Assembly (NCBI RefSeq): GCF_019703515.2
Contig: NC_059346.1
Coordinates: 13,310,501 to 13,374,500, forward strand
Direction: 5' to 3'
Origin: Myxocyprinus asiaticus
Taxonomy: Eukaryota; Chordata; Actinopteri; Cypriniformes; Catostomidae
Length of the DNA stretch: 64,000 bases
The translations under genes and the position numbers were made by a program. Below are positions 1 through 12,330 of this stretch, piece by piece. The notes under the pieces were generated by a model that was given only the letters and a program-made list of their open reading frames with translations, was not told the DNA's origin and did no database searches. Each line of letters opens with the position of its first letter. Within the stretch, counting starts at the first letter, position 1.

Positions 1-892
1 AAAAAAAACAAAAAAAAAAAACAACATGATTCTTACTTTAGATTTTTATCTGTGTGAAAAAAACAGATAAACTGGAAAACAAGGAAGCTAAGAATAAAAA
101 TAAATAGTAAGTGTTGTCAAAAATTTAAATGGTAAAATGGTAAAAACACTGAGATTTCTGAAAAAAATAAACTAATACTATGTAAAATACAATTTTAAAT
201 GCTCACATCTGAGACACAGTTTGCCTTGATAAAGAATTTCACGGCCCCAAATTAAGATCTGTAGGGTTGCCAGTTCATAAAATTAAATATTTAGTACTTA
301 GTTTTATGCTTTATTTTATTTTCTTATTACTTTTGTTTGAAATTTTTTATATATTTATCTATTTATTCTGTTATGTTTATTTTTTCCAAGTAAATTTAAT
401 TTTCTTGTATGTCCAGTATGTCACGTTTTTGTACGTTTACTGTATATGTCTTCGGTAAATCATTTTGTAAACACTTTTAAAAGGTGCTACCTACTACTTA
501 CTAGTGAGCTACTAGATAGGTTTACTTCTGGAACCAACACATATTTAGAAAATGACTTAGTAACCCTAATAAAAGACTGATCACAGCTAATAATGATTGC
601 TTTTGAGAAATAAAGGTGGCCACATTCACACCCACACACTGTCACATTCTTTCTTTCTACAAATACATTTTGTGTTTTCCTGCTCAGCTGAACCTGAGAA
701 TAAGAGCTGCCTGATGCTCCTAACATGATCAGAGTTTTACACGATTACAGGCTCGCCGGATATCTGCCCGCCTGTCACTGCAAAGTGAATGAGTTATTAA
801 ACAGATTAGCACTGCACACCTCTCCACACCGCTCTCTCTCTCTCTCACAGAGGACACCTACAATGTCTCTGATAGCCGATGTTTATTAAATG
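1..892. other. intronic sequence, no gene seen
   Basis: AT-rich DNA downstream of the last visible host exon (the host gene runs on the minus strand). It holds short A runs at the very start, a small CT tract near 833-847, and short chance reading frames of strongly biased composition (Phe/Tyr/Leu-rich at 267-458) that match nothing I recognise. No splice-bordered coding segment was found. Confidence 0.6.
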
Positions 893-1515
893 TTTAGTTC
901 ACCTAAAAAAGAACATTGTATCATCATACACTGTCATGTCGTTCCAAACACTTATAGAAAAAGTTCACCCAAAAATTTAAATTCTCTCATCATTTACTTA
1001 TGCCATTATGCCATCTAAGATGTGTATGACTTTCTTTCTTCTGCAAAACACAAACAAATGTCTTCTGAAGTGATCCAGCTGGTTTTGGGTGAGAACAGAA
1101 CAAAATATAACCATTTCAATCTTGAGCAGTCTCCTTGGCGATCATGATTTCAAGCTTGATTACACTTCCTAAAGTGCCACCTAGCACTCTGCGCATGCGT
1201 CAAGTACTAGGAAGTTCGGTGTAACCGAACTTGAAATCATGATCATGCCTAGAGAATACAATGGCTAGATGTACAGTAAAAAGTGAGTTATATTCTGGTC
1301 AGTTCTCACCCAAAACAAAAGGAATTGCTTCAGAAGGCATTGATTAAACAACTGGAGACATATGGATTACTTTTATGCTGACTTTATCTCCTTTTTTGGA
1401 GCTTCAAAGGCCTGATCACCATTCACTTGCATTGTATGGACCAACAGAGCTGAGATATGGCATGAGATTGAATAAATGAGAGAATTTTCAATTTTGGGTG
1501 AACTATCCCTGTAAG
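893..1515. repeat. foldback (hairpin) non-autonomous DNA element
   Basis: The left side carries AGTTCACCCAAAAATTTAAA near 962 and the right side ends in TTTTGGGTGAACTATCCCT near 1491-1510, which are inverted copies of the same terminus. The arms continue inward: GATCATGATTTCAAG near 1139 is the inverted partner of CTTGAAATCATGATC near 1230. This matches the abundant cyprinid foldback family whose ends read roughly AGGGATAGTTCACCC. A second partial left terminus at about 893 suggests a nested or duplicated end. There is no coding capacity. Confidence 0.7.
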
Positions 1516-2318
1516 ACTTAGCCTATAGACATGAGGTATTAGACAGAATGTAAAGGACTCACAGTCTCAGTCACCATTAAATAGATACAATGAAAGTGAA
1601 TGGTATCTGTCATCAACCATCACATTGTAAGTCAATGGTAGCTGTATAATATATCCATGTGTGTTCCATGGCAGAAAGTCAAATGTATTTTAAACAACAT
1701 GAGCGTGAGTACATGATGGCAGAATTTTCACTTTTGGATGAACAATCCATTTTAAATTCAATATTGGCCAAAAAAAAAAAAAAAAAAAAAAGACTGGAAA
1801 AAAGGTGGTGGTAATAGATTGATTTATAATCCTCTTGGTTTCGTGTGTCCCCATGTGTCAGTGTGTATACACACACACATACATACTAACCCCTTTTTCC
1901 ATGGCTCTCTGTCCTTCTTGTTCTTTGTCAAATTCAATTACCACAGACATTACTGAGGGAGTCTTCACAAGAACCAATTAAGGCCATGGCCTCACTCTCA
2001 CTGATGTTGGTTAAACAGTGGGATTTGAGTGCTAAAGCCTATGTGATATCTTTAGCGAACTACTTTATTTATTTGATCAGCCATCATTATGAGAGCCCTT
2101 CAACCCACACAAATGTGGAACTGATTAACCACAGTATGTGACAGTTAAGATAAGATCGCATTCAACAACTCAACCTGCGAGGTGGCAATGCGACAAGGTG
2201 ACATCTTTTGAAAAGGACAACATTATCCTTTAGCCCAACCCTGAATGTATTAATTCTGACTCACTGAGAAAGGACACAGTGAAACTACACTGGGGTTCAA
2301 AAGTCCACATTTAAAATC
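1516..2318. other. intronic sequence with a further foldback end
   Basis: Around 1718-1755 the text 'agaattttcacttttggatgaacaatcc' type ending resembles another right terminus of the foldback family, followed by a 20-base A run at 1771-1790 and a short CA tract near 1868-1880. No gene was recognised in the rest. Confidence 0.5.
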
Positions 2319-2820
2319 TCGGACTGTGCAAAAGTGTTAGGCACATAAGATGTTTCACAAAATAATTTGTTTTAAGGTGGTTATTTATATCTTCAACTTC
2401 AGTGTGTCAAAAGGAAATATAAATTTTAGACTCTCAAACATTCCTTTTGCAAATAATATATAGAAGAACATGGCCCCCAGAGAGCTCCACCACTGAACAC
2501 TGTGTCAGTCTGCGATTACATGAAGAGACAGAAGCAATTGAGACAGCCTAAATAGGTAGAAGAACTGTGGTGAATTCTCCAAGCTTGGAACATCCTATCT
2601 GTCAACAACCAAGAAAAACTGTGTCCAGGTGTACCTAGGAGAATTGATGCTGTTTTGAAGGCAAAGATGGTCACACCAGATACTGATTTAGCCTTTTTTA
2701 TTTTTACTGGACTTTGAATGATGTTAATTGATAAATGAAAACTATTTAAGTAATTATTTTTGAAGAAATCCTCACTATGCAAAATGTTTCAAAAGTGCTT
2801 AAAACTTTTGTACAATACTA
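2319..2820 (+). mobile_element. short Tc1-type element, internally deleted
   Basis: The termini are inverted copies: ACTGTGCAAAAGTGTTAGGC begins at 2323, and the far end near 2792-2819 reads as its complement (AAAACTTTTGTACAATACT). A TA dinucleotide follows at 2819-2820; the left TA appears mutated to TC. At about 500 bp it is far shorter than a complete Tc1 element (about 1.6 kb). The interior reads like the degenerate C-terminal end of a transposase gene on the plus strand (2520-2660), with stops. The minus-strand reading frame through the same region is a shadow. Confidence 0.65.
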
Positions 2821-2950
2821 TAAATATAATTAAAACTGGGGGGGGGGAAATGAAGTTTTAGGATTCTAAAGAATAGTATGATGCAAAAAGAAAATTAAGA
2901 TTCTGCAATATTTCTAGGTCACTAATGAAACTGTGGCATTGACAGTATTA

Positions 2951-3060
2951 AAGAGATAGTTCACCCAGAAATGGAAATACTTTTATAATTTACTCAGCCT
3001 CATGTTATCCAAACCTGTATAACGCTCTTTCTTCTGAGGAACATAACGCTGTGTCCATAT
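2951..3060 (+). repeat. foldback element fragment (left end)
   Basis: AAAGAGATAGTTCACCCAGA near 2950, then 'cctcatgttatccaaacctgtat...ctttcttctgaggaaca', is a recognisable diverged left half of the foldback family seen at 893-1515. The right half is absent or replaced by the element that follows. Confidence 0.6.
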
Positions 3061-3585
3061 ATCCATACTTCTCTACTATACAGTATGCCAATGGAGTAGT
3101 ATGTCCGAATCAACAGTATTCATGAAGCAGTAAGTGAGAAATACCCGACCTATTATTTCTGGTGAGGTTTTTATGTGCGGATCGACTGAACACTTAACAA
3201 TCCCATAATCCCTTGGGAGCTGAAGCAACGTCATATTCAAAACACTGGATTTAAAGGAACGGTGGTGAATCGCGAGGTGGACGCCTCTTCTCAACTGTAA
3301 GTGCTATATATATCAAGATAATTGTTCCTTGTGCTTGAATTATGCTTGTTTAAACAAACCAAAGCAGATAGTTTTTGCGGTTGTTATTATATCATATATT
3401 CGGCTCACGAGATGATGCCAACGTCCCCGTATGAAGTATGTCCAAATTCTATTCATACTACTCGCATGCATACCTAGAAGAACGTACTCTTTTGCCGGCA
3501 GATAAGTGTGTCCTTCATCAAATACTGTGTACCTTTATGTACATACTGTGACAGTACACGGTTTCGGACACAGCATAAGACTCAC
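3046..3585. repeat. candidate MITE with imperfect terminal inverted repeats
   Basis: CGCTGTGTCC at 3046-3055 and CGGACACAGCA near 3567-3577 are inverted relatives, and ATACAGTATG on the left pairs with CATACTGTGACAGTA near 3540-3556. About 530 bp, no coding capacity. The superfamily is unclear (hAT or Harbinger are possible) because no clean target duplication could be fixed. Confidence 0.45.
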
Positions 3586-5224
3586 TCTTTAACTCCTTTG
3601 TGCGAAAGGTCAGATTAATTTACTTCAATTGAAGTGCATAATACTTTTTTGTACGATTTTCAAATGGTGGTATATTCTCATACTGGTATAACATACTTTA
3701 TATCATCAGGTTTTTGTACAATCCATGCCAGTTTAAGTGTCTGTAGTCATCAAAGCAATACTAAGTAAATGCTGTACTAAATTAATGTAGACTTTGAGTC
3801 AAATTTTCACACAAATTATAATGGTGATATTACTGGATAATTTGTAATAAAAATGTAATAAATTATAGAGTAAAATAGAAACATTTTCATAAATAGACCA
3901 TTAAATCCACTGTATATTTGTATGTGCTTGGTGCCATCAAATTTTTCTACTATAATCCATTTCCCATTTCCTATTCTACTTTCATGTTGAACAAATAAAG
4001 GTGGAATATGTTGGCCTTGTGAAAATTTGCATAGTCAAAATTATCCTGACTGTGCACCTCTGTATCTCATTCTCAGTGCGATGCTGTCATGTTTCCTGTT
4101 TACACCTGTCACGCACATCACCCGGAGGTCAAACACACCATCTTTATGACACCACAAGCAGACAGGTACACCTGCTGCAATTTCCCCACCACATGTTTCT
4201 GTCATTAAACAGATTTTGTTCCTCTGCTGATGCTCTTTTTATACTCTACCACAACACCAACAAAACTGAGAGCCCTGTAATTCCTTTAATAACACGCACT
4301 GTTGTCCAACATTGCATTAAAGCCTTGGAATGAGTTTTTCATCATTACTGGGTACTGATTGTATTTAAACTACATTTTGCTGCTTGTTAATGGAAATTGC
4401 TGCAACATCGGGTGTATCTGAAAGGTTCTGTTATTATCTCATGTCTCAGGTCAAGGAGGAGGTGTTACTACATATTACAGTGATATTTTCAGTGTTACTC
4501 AAAGGTCTTGATATAAGTTTAATTCTTTTGAACTGATAATGCTTAATGTGACATCAGATATAAATAAAAAATCTTTGTCATCTTTTGTTCTTGCAACAGT
4601 ATATAGTCCACCAGAGGCCGGATTCACAAAACGTTCTTAAGAAATTTCTTCTTAACTACCATTTTCTTCTTAATTTCTAACTTAAGAAAAAGTTAAGAAT
4701 ATTTTATATTCCTGAAAAAAACTTAAGAAAAAACGTAAGCAACGTTTTTTTTTTTTTTTTTCATAAAAATAATCATAAATAACATCTTAAAGTTAGGATA
4801 ACCTCACAGTTGTCCTCAATCCTAAAAGGTAAGATGTTTAATGAATATACTGGGTTTTTCATGTTGAGTCTCAAGTTGCAGTGGGCTGTTTACATAGAAA
4901 TGTGATTTTAGACCAAAAAATGTTTTTGACTATTTTGTGTTTAATTATATTTTTATTTTCAGCTTGTAAACCATGTAAATGTTATCACCAAATTCAAACA
5001 ATAAATGTTGTTTTGAAGCTTCTTAATGTGGTGACCAATCATGCTAATTCAAATGGATGCATTGCATATAGTGCTCTCTCTCCGCGATCTTTAGAGTTCA
5101 TAGAAACATAATAATTATAACATTAGAAAGCTAAGACATTCTTTTTCCCCCCCATCCACATCCCTATCAGAGTTGGGCACAGCGGAGACAGCCTCCGTCA
5201 CCTTTTCCCATTTACCCGCCTTGT
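3586..5224. other. intronic sequence, mostly unclassified
   Basis: AT-rich intron. At 4616-4750 there is a cluster of TTCTTAAG/CTTAAGAA motifs in both orientations, ending in ACGTTTTTTT, which looks like a piece of a non-autonomous DNA transposon; its full ends were not found. A poly-T run lies at 4745-4760. The 110-residue frame at 4001-4333 has no recognisable domain and no splice context, so it is not called. Confidence 0.5.
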
Positions 5225-5242
5225 ACTTTCCGATGTGATATT

Positions 5243-6120
5243 ATTATCAAGCTTTGAATGGTCTAGCTCCAAAGTACTTAAGTGACCTACTGTCATGCTA
5301 TAATCCATCGCGCTCATTACGATTGCAAAACTCCGGCCTGTTAACAATACAGAGAATATCAAAATCCACAATCCGCTGGTTTAGTTAAGTCTGCCGGAAC
5401 TGAAAACACTTCACTTATTCTTTAACCCTGCTTTAAACTGAATGGCATCTATGCTAATTTTATTCTATTTCTTTCCATCTAAACCTCAGGATTATATCCT
5501 GAGGTTACCAGAGCCTGCCAGATCCCTCTCTGGTCCTGCCTGATGTCCGATTCCCATTGTGTCGTTGAGTGATGATGACCAACTGCAGCATGTGCCAGCT
5601 AGACTTCACTTCAGTCTACTAAGACTCTGACTTCAAAGAGGATAAATTGATGCAAACTCAAAGACATGGGATTCTTCAAGGGATGGAGTTCACCAAAATT
5701 ACCTGCCATAAGCTTCCAGCTGGACTGCGATGCTCCTCATTGAATGATACCTATATCAACTTGGTTAAAGGAGGGACAACACTCTCTTAAACTACACAGA
5801 AAATGAAATAACCACTAACAAAAGCCTTCATTGGCCAAAATCAAAGGACAATGCATCTACGTGTATTTCATCAGTTAATTTGAGATGACATCAAGGACTT
5901 TAACACTATAATTTATAGTTAATATAAAATCATTCTGTTTAATTATTGACCCACAACACTTACTTAGTTTACTAATTTTAACCACTAATAGTTCTAAACA
6001 TAAATAACTAATATTGGCATTATATTCATTCATTTTCTGTTATATCATAATTTCATGTACACCTGCTTTGAAACAACGCCTGTTGTGAAAATCAATATAC
6101 AAATAAATTTGACTTGACAT
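5243..6120 (+). mobile_element. LINE 3' fragment (CR1/L2-like RT carboxy end plus 3' UTR)
   Basis: From about 5250 the plus strand reads ALNGLAPKYLSDLLSCYNPS and continues SRSLRLQNSG, the motif found at the end of L2/CR1-type reverse transcriptase polyproteins (family knowledge: ...YKALNGLAPxYLxDLL...). It then runs into a stop and a 3' UTR-like tail ending ATACAAATAAATTTGACTTG near 6100-6115, a typical LINE tail. The copy is truncated at the 5' end and dead. It lies antisense to the host gene. Confidence 0.65.
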
Positions 6121-7241
<1,121 letters not shown>

Positions 7242-9264
7242 CTATATGAAACAAAAAAGCAGAAAGATAGATGCTGTTCAAAGAATTGTGTTATTACATT
7301 GTTATTATTATATTATTACATAGTACAGACACACAAAGTTATTCTATTAGCATATTATCTGTTCGTATCATAATTGGAAAAAAGTAGAAAACCATAGATT
7401 TGCCTGCATTTTATTAAAGAAGTTCTTCAAAGTAACTTGAATCCTGAATCATTTTATTTTCTGGGAACTATTCAGCCCTATCCTTTCATATTAATAAAAT
7501 GTTGGATGGAATATTTGAACAGTTGGAACCCACCACAAACACAGATAAATTGATTTGAAAATAACAATCTGCAATAAATTGAGATGCTGGAAAGGCAATC
7601 CTGTCTAATGTAAAACTCATGGCGGCTGGCACAATAATGTTTCATATCTCATGATTGCTCTGCTTTGACAGAGATTAATTATCATATTCTCAATTATGCA
7701 ATCATTTCATCACATTCAGAGAGGGTTAATAGGTCTTGATGAGTGGTCGGGGCTCTCTAAATTCATCTCCTCAAGTATTTATTGCATAAATATTTAGCAT
7801 GAGAACACATTCCCTTGGGGGAGGCAGAAGAAAGTGAGAGAATGAGAGAGCTAGGAGGAGCTTGAGGAGTGACCATAATTGACATTTGAACTTTATGAAA
7901 AGGCTGGTAATTATGGTGCGAAGAGAGGTCAGTTATCGCAGTTCTTTCAGCAGTATCCATAGCAATAATGAGTCTCCATTAGAACACCATTTAACAGAGG
8001 AGCTCAAAACTGCCACCAGACAGACAGAGAGAGAGACCAGACATGGACCAGAGAGATATACAAAATAAATGTGGAACAAACCCTGTGTTTCCTTAATGGA
8101 TTCTTCCTGTCTGTCTACTCATCTATCTATCTATCTATCTGCCTGTGTATCTATTTGTTTATACTAATGTTAAAAACTTCTGATTCTGATTGGTCAAACA
8201 TGTATGACGCAAAAAGCAATGAAAAACACAAGAAGTTGGCAGACGGCAAGAGTAAACAAACTTGTAGCTGCTAGCCTGCAGTTTGGAGGACTGCACTAAT
8301 TTTCCAATTATCTTAACAGAAATAACATAAAACCAACAAAGTATTCTAAAGAGTATCACCTGTTTCACATGTGTGTGTGCGAGGGGTGAGCAGAGTTGCT
8401 GTGTGACTTCAACAGGTTGAGTTTTCAGTGCATAAGTACTGTGTGACTAAACTGAAAATAAAGTGATTCCTGGATTACTACATTGCTTTTTTTTCACCCT
8501 GGGATAACGGACATACACAAGATGTTTATCGCGAATGGGTAATTGAAATCTATTATAAACTTAACCATCATGAAATCTAATTTACACTAGGAAAGTATTC
8601 TGTGCCTGTTACTGCGTGGTTAATTTGCATCAAGACATCTTTAAGTCAATGAATGAGTAGTTTGGTACAGTAATATATTTAAAGTCATAAAAGCCTTAAT
8701 TGTAAGATTGTGTTGATAAATAGGTTTATAATACATTTCAGCGTGTGCAGCGTGGTAGGCGGCACGCCTCATCTCTTCTCTCACTGCGAGCTGCAGGGAC
8801 ACCGCACTCACGGCTCATGCACCCAGTGTAAAAACTGTAACCTGAAGACACAGACTGCATCCGAAAACTGGAAAATGCTAAGTTCGAAGGCTGTATAAAG
8901 AGGTATGATGAAAATAAGGTGCTTTTCAAACTGTTCTGAGATCGGTTTCCTTAAGAATTCCATTCATTCACAAACACTGTCGTTTAAGCCATTAACTGAT
9001 TAGGCAGCAAGATAGCTGCCTACGCTTTCCGATGTTTAAAACAGTCCAAACAAAAGTGTAGCTCCGATTCAGGTGTCCTCCATCAGTGTTGTTGATTTTG
9101 CTGTTGTTGTTGCTATTGAATCGTGCGTGCAAACAACTACAGGAGAAAAATGGTTAACGCTAGAAGACGTCACTAAGGGGTTCCTTTTGTGCAAGCGAAT
9201 GCAAGAGGGAAAGTTCTCATCTAGAAAGTTATTAAGGGTTAAGTACCAGGACTTTTATATGAGA
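7242..9264. other. start of the giant host intron, unclassified sequence
   Basis: The polypyrimidine-rich acceptor region of the exon at 7098-7241 lies at 7242-7265 (minus strand CTTTTTTGTTTCATATAG). An ATCT microsatellite lies at 8119-8143. The stretch 8738-9010 contains moderately GC-rich sequence and the phrases ACTGCATCCGAAAACTGG and AAGATAGCTGCCTACGCTTT, possibly ends of a non-autonomous element, but I could not pair the termini convincingly. No gene seen. Confidence 0.5.
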
Positions 9265-9609
9265 TGTTAAACCGAGGTCCTGTCTCTCTGTGGTCATTAA
9301 AAATCCCAGGACACTTCTCGAAAAAGAGTAGGGGTGTAACCCTGATGTCCTAGCCAAATTTCCCCCATTGGCCCTTATCAATCATGGCTTCCTAATAATC
9401 GCCATCCATTAATTGGCTCCACTCTCTCCTCTCCACCAATAGCTGGTGTGTGGTGAGTGTACTGGCGCACTATGGCTGCCGTCACATCATCCAGGTGGAT
9501 GCAGCACACTGGTGGTGGTTGAGAAGAGTCCCCTGTTCACTGTGAAAAGCACTTTGAGTGTAGTGTCTGAAAAGCGCTATATAAATGTAACGTTCATTCA
9601 TTCATTCAT
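9265..9609 (+). mobile_element. SINE with LINE-type 3' tail
   Basis: Starts TGTTAAACCGAGGTCCTGTC and runs through 'tggtgtgtggtgagtgtactggcgcactatggctgccgtc' to AAAGCGCTATATAAATGTAA followed by a CATT/ATTC repeat at 9592-9609. The organisation (conserved body, tail resembling AAGCGCTATATAAAT of L2-like LINEs, short tandem 3' repeat) is that of a fish SINE. A truncated second copy is at 10547-10655, so the unit is truly repetitive. No clear target duplication was found. Confidence 0.75.
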
Positions 9610-9709
9610 GTGGGAAAGGGGCTATTAGAACAATACATGTTTACACCTCATTTGTAAACATGCACAACACACTTGCTTGACTTAAAGACATGTATCTTGC
9701 TTACCTTAA

Positions 9710-10926
9710 AGATGCACTACATAAGATTTTGGGGTTAAAAATGAACAAAATGCCATTATTGATTGAGTACATAAACAATCAGTGTTCAAAACAATGCCCT
9801 TACCTTACTTCGATTCAGTATGGTAAGCCTATAAAAATGATTTGTATTTTGAGCTGTCAGGTCAGATTTTGATGCGAAATTGCTGGCTTATGTCGTTCAT
9901 CCTTGCGTCATTATGTCATGTCCGTAAACACAGGAAATTAGTACCGGCTGTCTCATGTTCCGGCTGGAGAAACTACTCTGTTCAATTCAGTGAGTCACTG
10001 TCACACAGTTCAGGACAGCATCGCAGCAGTCTGGATGGATGTTTATCTGTTATCCATTTGGAAAAGTTGTTTACCTGTTATAATGCTTGGATATGTTGTC
10101 TGGTAGGGTTGTTGAAGCTTACATTGCTTTTATACAATGTCATGCTTTTATGAATCGAACATTACTAGTGTGTTAACCATTTGCGATTTATCTAAGTTGT
10201 CGGGGGAAGTTACTGTGGCATGTTTACTATTATGCATGACTTCTGAAACTGACTTCTTGTAATTGTTAAATTGCATAATTAAGCATATTATTTTCATATT
10301 TAATAAAGTATATTTTATCCTGATCATTGTTGAATCCTTGTATAATGTTTTTAGTTTATGGTGTTATTGTGTGCATTGCATATTGTAGTATTACGGTTCA
10401 CTAATCAACTGAGGCTGTACAATATAATATAAAAATGATAAAGTCTTCCATTGAACTCGTATCAGCCATAACATGAGTTTCACCTCTTAAAATTGATAAG
10501 TGTAGTACAAATCAAACATTAATAGTAGATAAAACACTTTAAAATACACTGGTAACTGGTGGTGGTTGAGGTGAGTCCCCTGTTCTCTGTGTAAAAGCGC
10601 TTTGAGTGTAGTGTCAGAAAAGCGCTATAACTGTAAAATTCATTCATTCAAAATATGTAAATAAGAGTGTTTTTTAACTTCATCAGAGCAAGTAATATTT
10701 TAATTTTAAATGTTTCATCGTATAACGTAATATCAACATGAAAATAGCACATTATGACTCCGGCTCTGAATATCTCCCAGTCATGATCACACACAGGTGA
10801 TGGCCAGGTAAGTTAATCATGAGATTCATCCGCCAGAAGAGCAGTGCCGAAACATGACTGACATAAAGTGTTCTTCGGTTTCAACCACAGATGTCGCTAC
10901 AGAGCACAAAGTTACGTAGAGCAGCT
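9710..10926. mobile_element. TTAA-flanked non-autonomous DNA element
   Basis: TTAA at 9706-9709 is followed by AAGATGCACTACATAAG (after the first A), and TTAA at 10927-10930 is preceded by the inverse TTACGTAGAGCAGCT. The terminal inverted repeats are about 16-20 bp with a few mismatches. A TTAA target is typical of piggyBac or Kolobok elements; which of these is not decidable. The interior has no intact gene and holds a truncated SINE copy. The unrelated 103-residue frame at 9842-10153 shows no known domain. Confidence 0.6.
10547..10655 (+). mobile_element. 5'-truncated SINE copy
   Basis: The stretch 'acactggtaactggtggtggttgag...cccctgttctctgtgtaaaagcgctttgagtgtagtgtcagaaaagcgctata' repeats the last third of the SINE at 9265-9609, about 1 kb away and in the same orientation, and also ends in a CATTC repeat. 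It lies within the TTAA-flanked element 9710-10926. Confidence 0.75.
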
Positions 10927-11109
10927 TTAAAAAAAAAAAAAGTCTCAAAACAAATGCTCTACTGTACTTCTATGGAAAACAACTTTCAAACACACATTTT
11001 ATCAATCATATTTTTGTCCAAGGTTTAGAAAACACTTTTGTTCTGTAGGCTGCAACAGGAAGGTTGAAAACAAGCTCTCCCCATTAATTTGTATGGTATC
11101 TGTAAATGG

Positions 11110-11860
11110 GACTAAAAGCGCCTACACACTACAGTTAACGCTGCATCCGAGATGCTGCAAATGCATTGATTTCAAAGGGGATGGTGCATCGGAAGAATAG
11201 ACATGTCACAATATGTGAATGAACCCACATGCAGACAGTCATATATGCCAAAAATCCTTTATTAGGGAGAAAATAAAACACAAAAACTGGGAATCTAACA
11301 CAAAAGGCCCAGTCTTGGCCAAACATGGCAGATAAATGAAACTACTCTTAAGAGAGAAAAACTGACAAAAGAAAACAAACTAGTTCTAACTGACACAAAC
11401 CAGACCGACCAGGAAACACGGCAAGACAAGAGGAATGAACCAGCACAGGACAGTGCACAACAGGGGAAATAAATAGGGAAGGTAACAAGGGAAAGCAGGT
11501 GTAACTGATAAATTGATAACAAGACTAACGACACTCAAAACTCAAAAATTAACTGACATGAGTGCACATGGCAATGAAAAACCAACAAAACCATGTGCAC
11601 TCATACAACAAGGGAGACACATATGAGTGTCAGGATCCAGCCACAGAAACTATAAACAAAGTCAACAGAAGTGGCCGGACAGGGAAAACACGAGGGTTTC
11701 CGATAGTGAAGCTCCGTCATGCGACCAAAAGTTGAGAACATTTAAAATTTTGCTGCAACGCACTGTGGTGTAAGCATCCGTTGACCAATGAGAATCTCAG
11801 AGAGGCGGGAGCTGCACTGTGAAATCGAAAAACATGGTGGACAAGCTCAAGCATATGCTG
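11110..11860. mobile_element. non-autonomous DNA element remnant, interrupted by an LTR-like insert
   Basis: GCGCCTACACACTACAGTTA at 11117-11136 with 'acgctgcatccgagatgctgcaaatgc', and on the other side 'gatagtgaagctccgtcatgcgaccaaaagttgagaac' with 'ttgctgcaacgc...accaatgagaatctcagagaggcggg', read as two halves of one cyprinid repeat of hAT type. They are separated by the LTR-like block 11205-11681. Termini and target duplications were not resolved. Confidence 0.4.
11205..11681 (-). mobile_element. LTR-like insertion (probable solo LTR)
   Basis: On the minus strand the block begins TGTCCGGCCACTTCTG near 11681 and ends CATATTGTGACA at 11205, i.e. TG...CA. It contains a TATTTATT box near 11480 (CCTTCCCTATTTATTTCCCC) and an AATAAAGGATT polyadenylation signal near 11260, in the right order for an LTR. 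There is no internal gag/pol region next to it, so a solo LTR is the simplest reading. The target duplication could not be verified. The short protein frames across it are not genes. Confidence 0.5.
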
Positions 11861-12330
11861 TATTCATTCCCTGTCCTCTATTATCTTTCTCTGTCAGGCT
11901 AAAAAGATAGTAGTTGTGGAGAGAGAGCTTGGAGAAGAATTTCAATGTTTATTGGTACATTGTCAAAAAATATATATTTTAAATAGCCATCTCTATGTTG
12001 TGCAAGCCTTCCAAACAGACCTTTCACAGTCCCATGCATCCAATGCTCCATCGGAGCTTTCCCTAGTGTGCAAGTGCCCTTACTGTTGTGTAGTGATTAG
12101 GGCTGAAATGATTAGTCGACGTTATCGACAACGTCAACAATAAAAAATTGTAGACAAAAATTTTCATTGTCGAATAGTCGTTTGATCTCATTTAACGTAA
12201 CATGAGATCACATTACACTCTAATGATTACGTGAGAGAACAGCACTGCAGCACACACCTGACTGAGGAGAGGAAGAAAACAGCTCACAAACACAACACAC
12301 TCTAAACTTTCCAACCAGCTTCAGGTGATG

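Noticed and set aside
4001..4333. 110-codon plus-strand frame
   Set aside because: No recognisable domain and antisense to the host intron; composition typical of chance frames.
11135..11534. Two overlapping minus-strand frames in the LTR-like block
   Set aside because: They cover the TATA-like and polyadenylation-signal regions of the probable solo LTR; not protein-coding.
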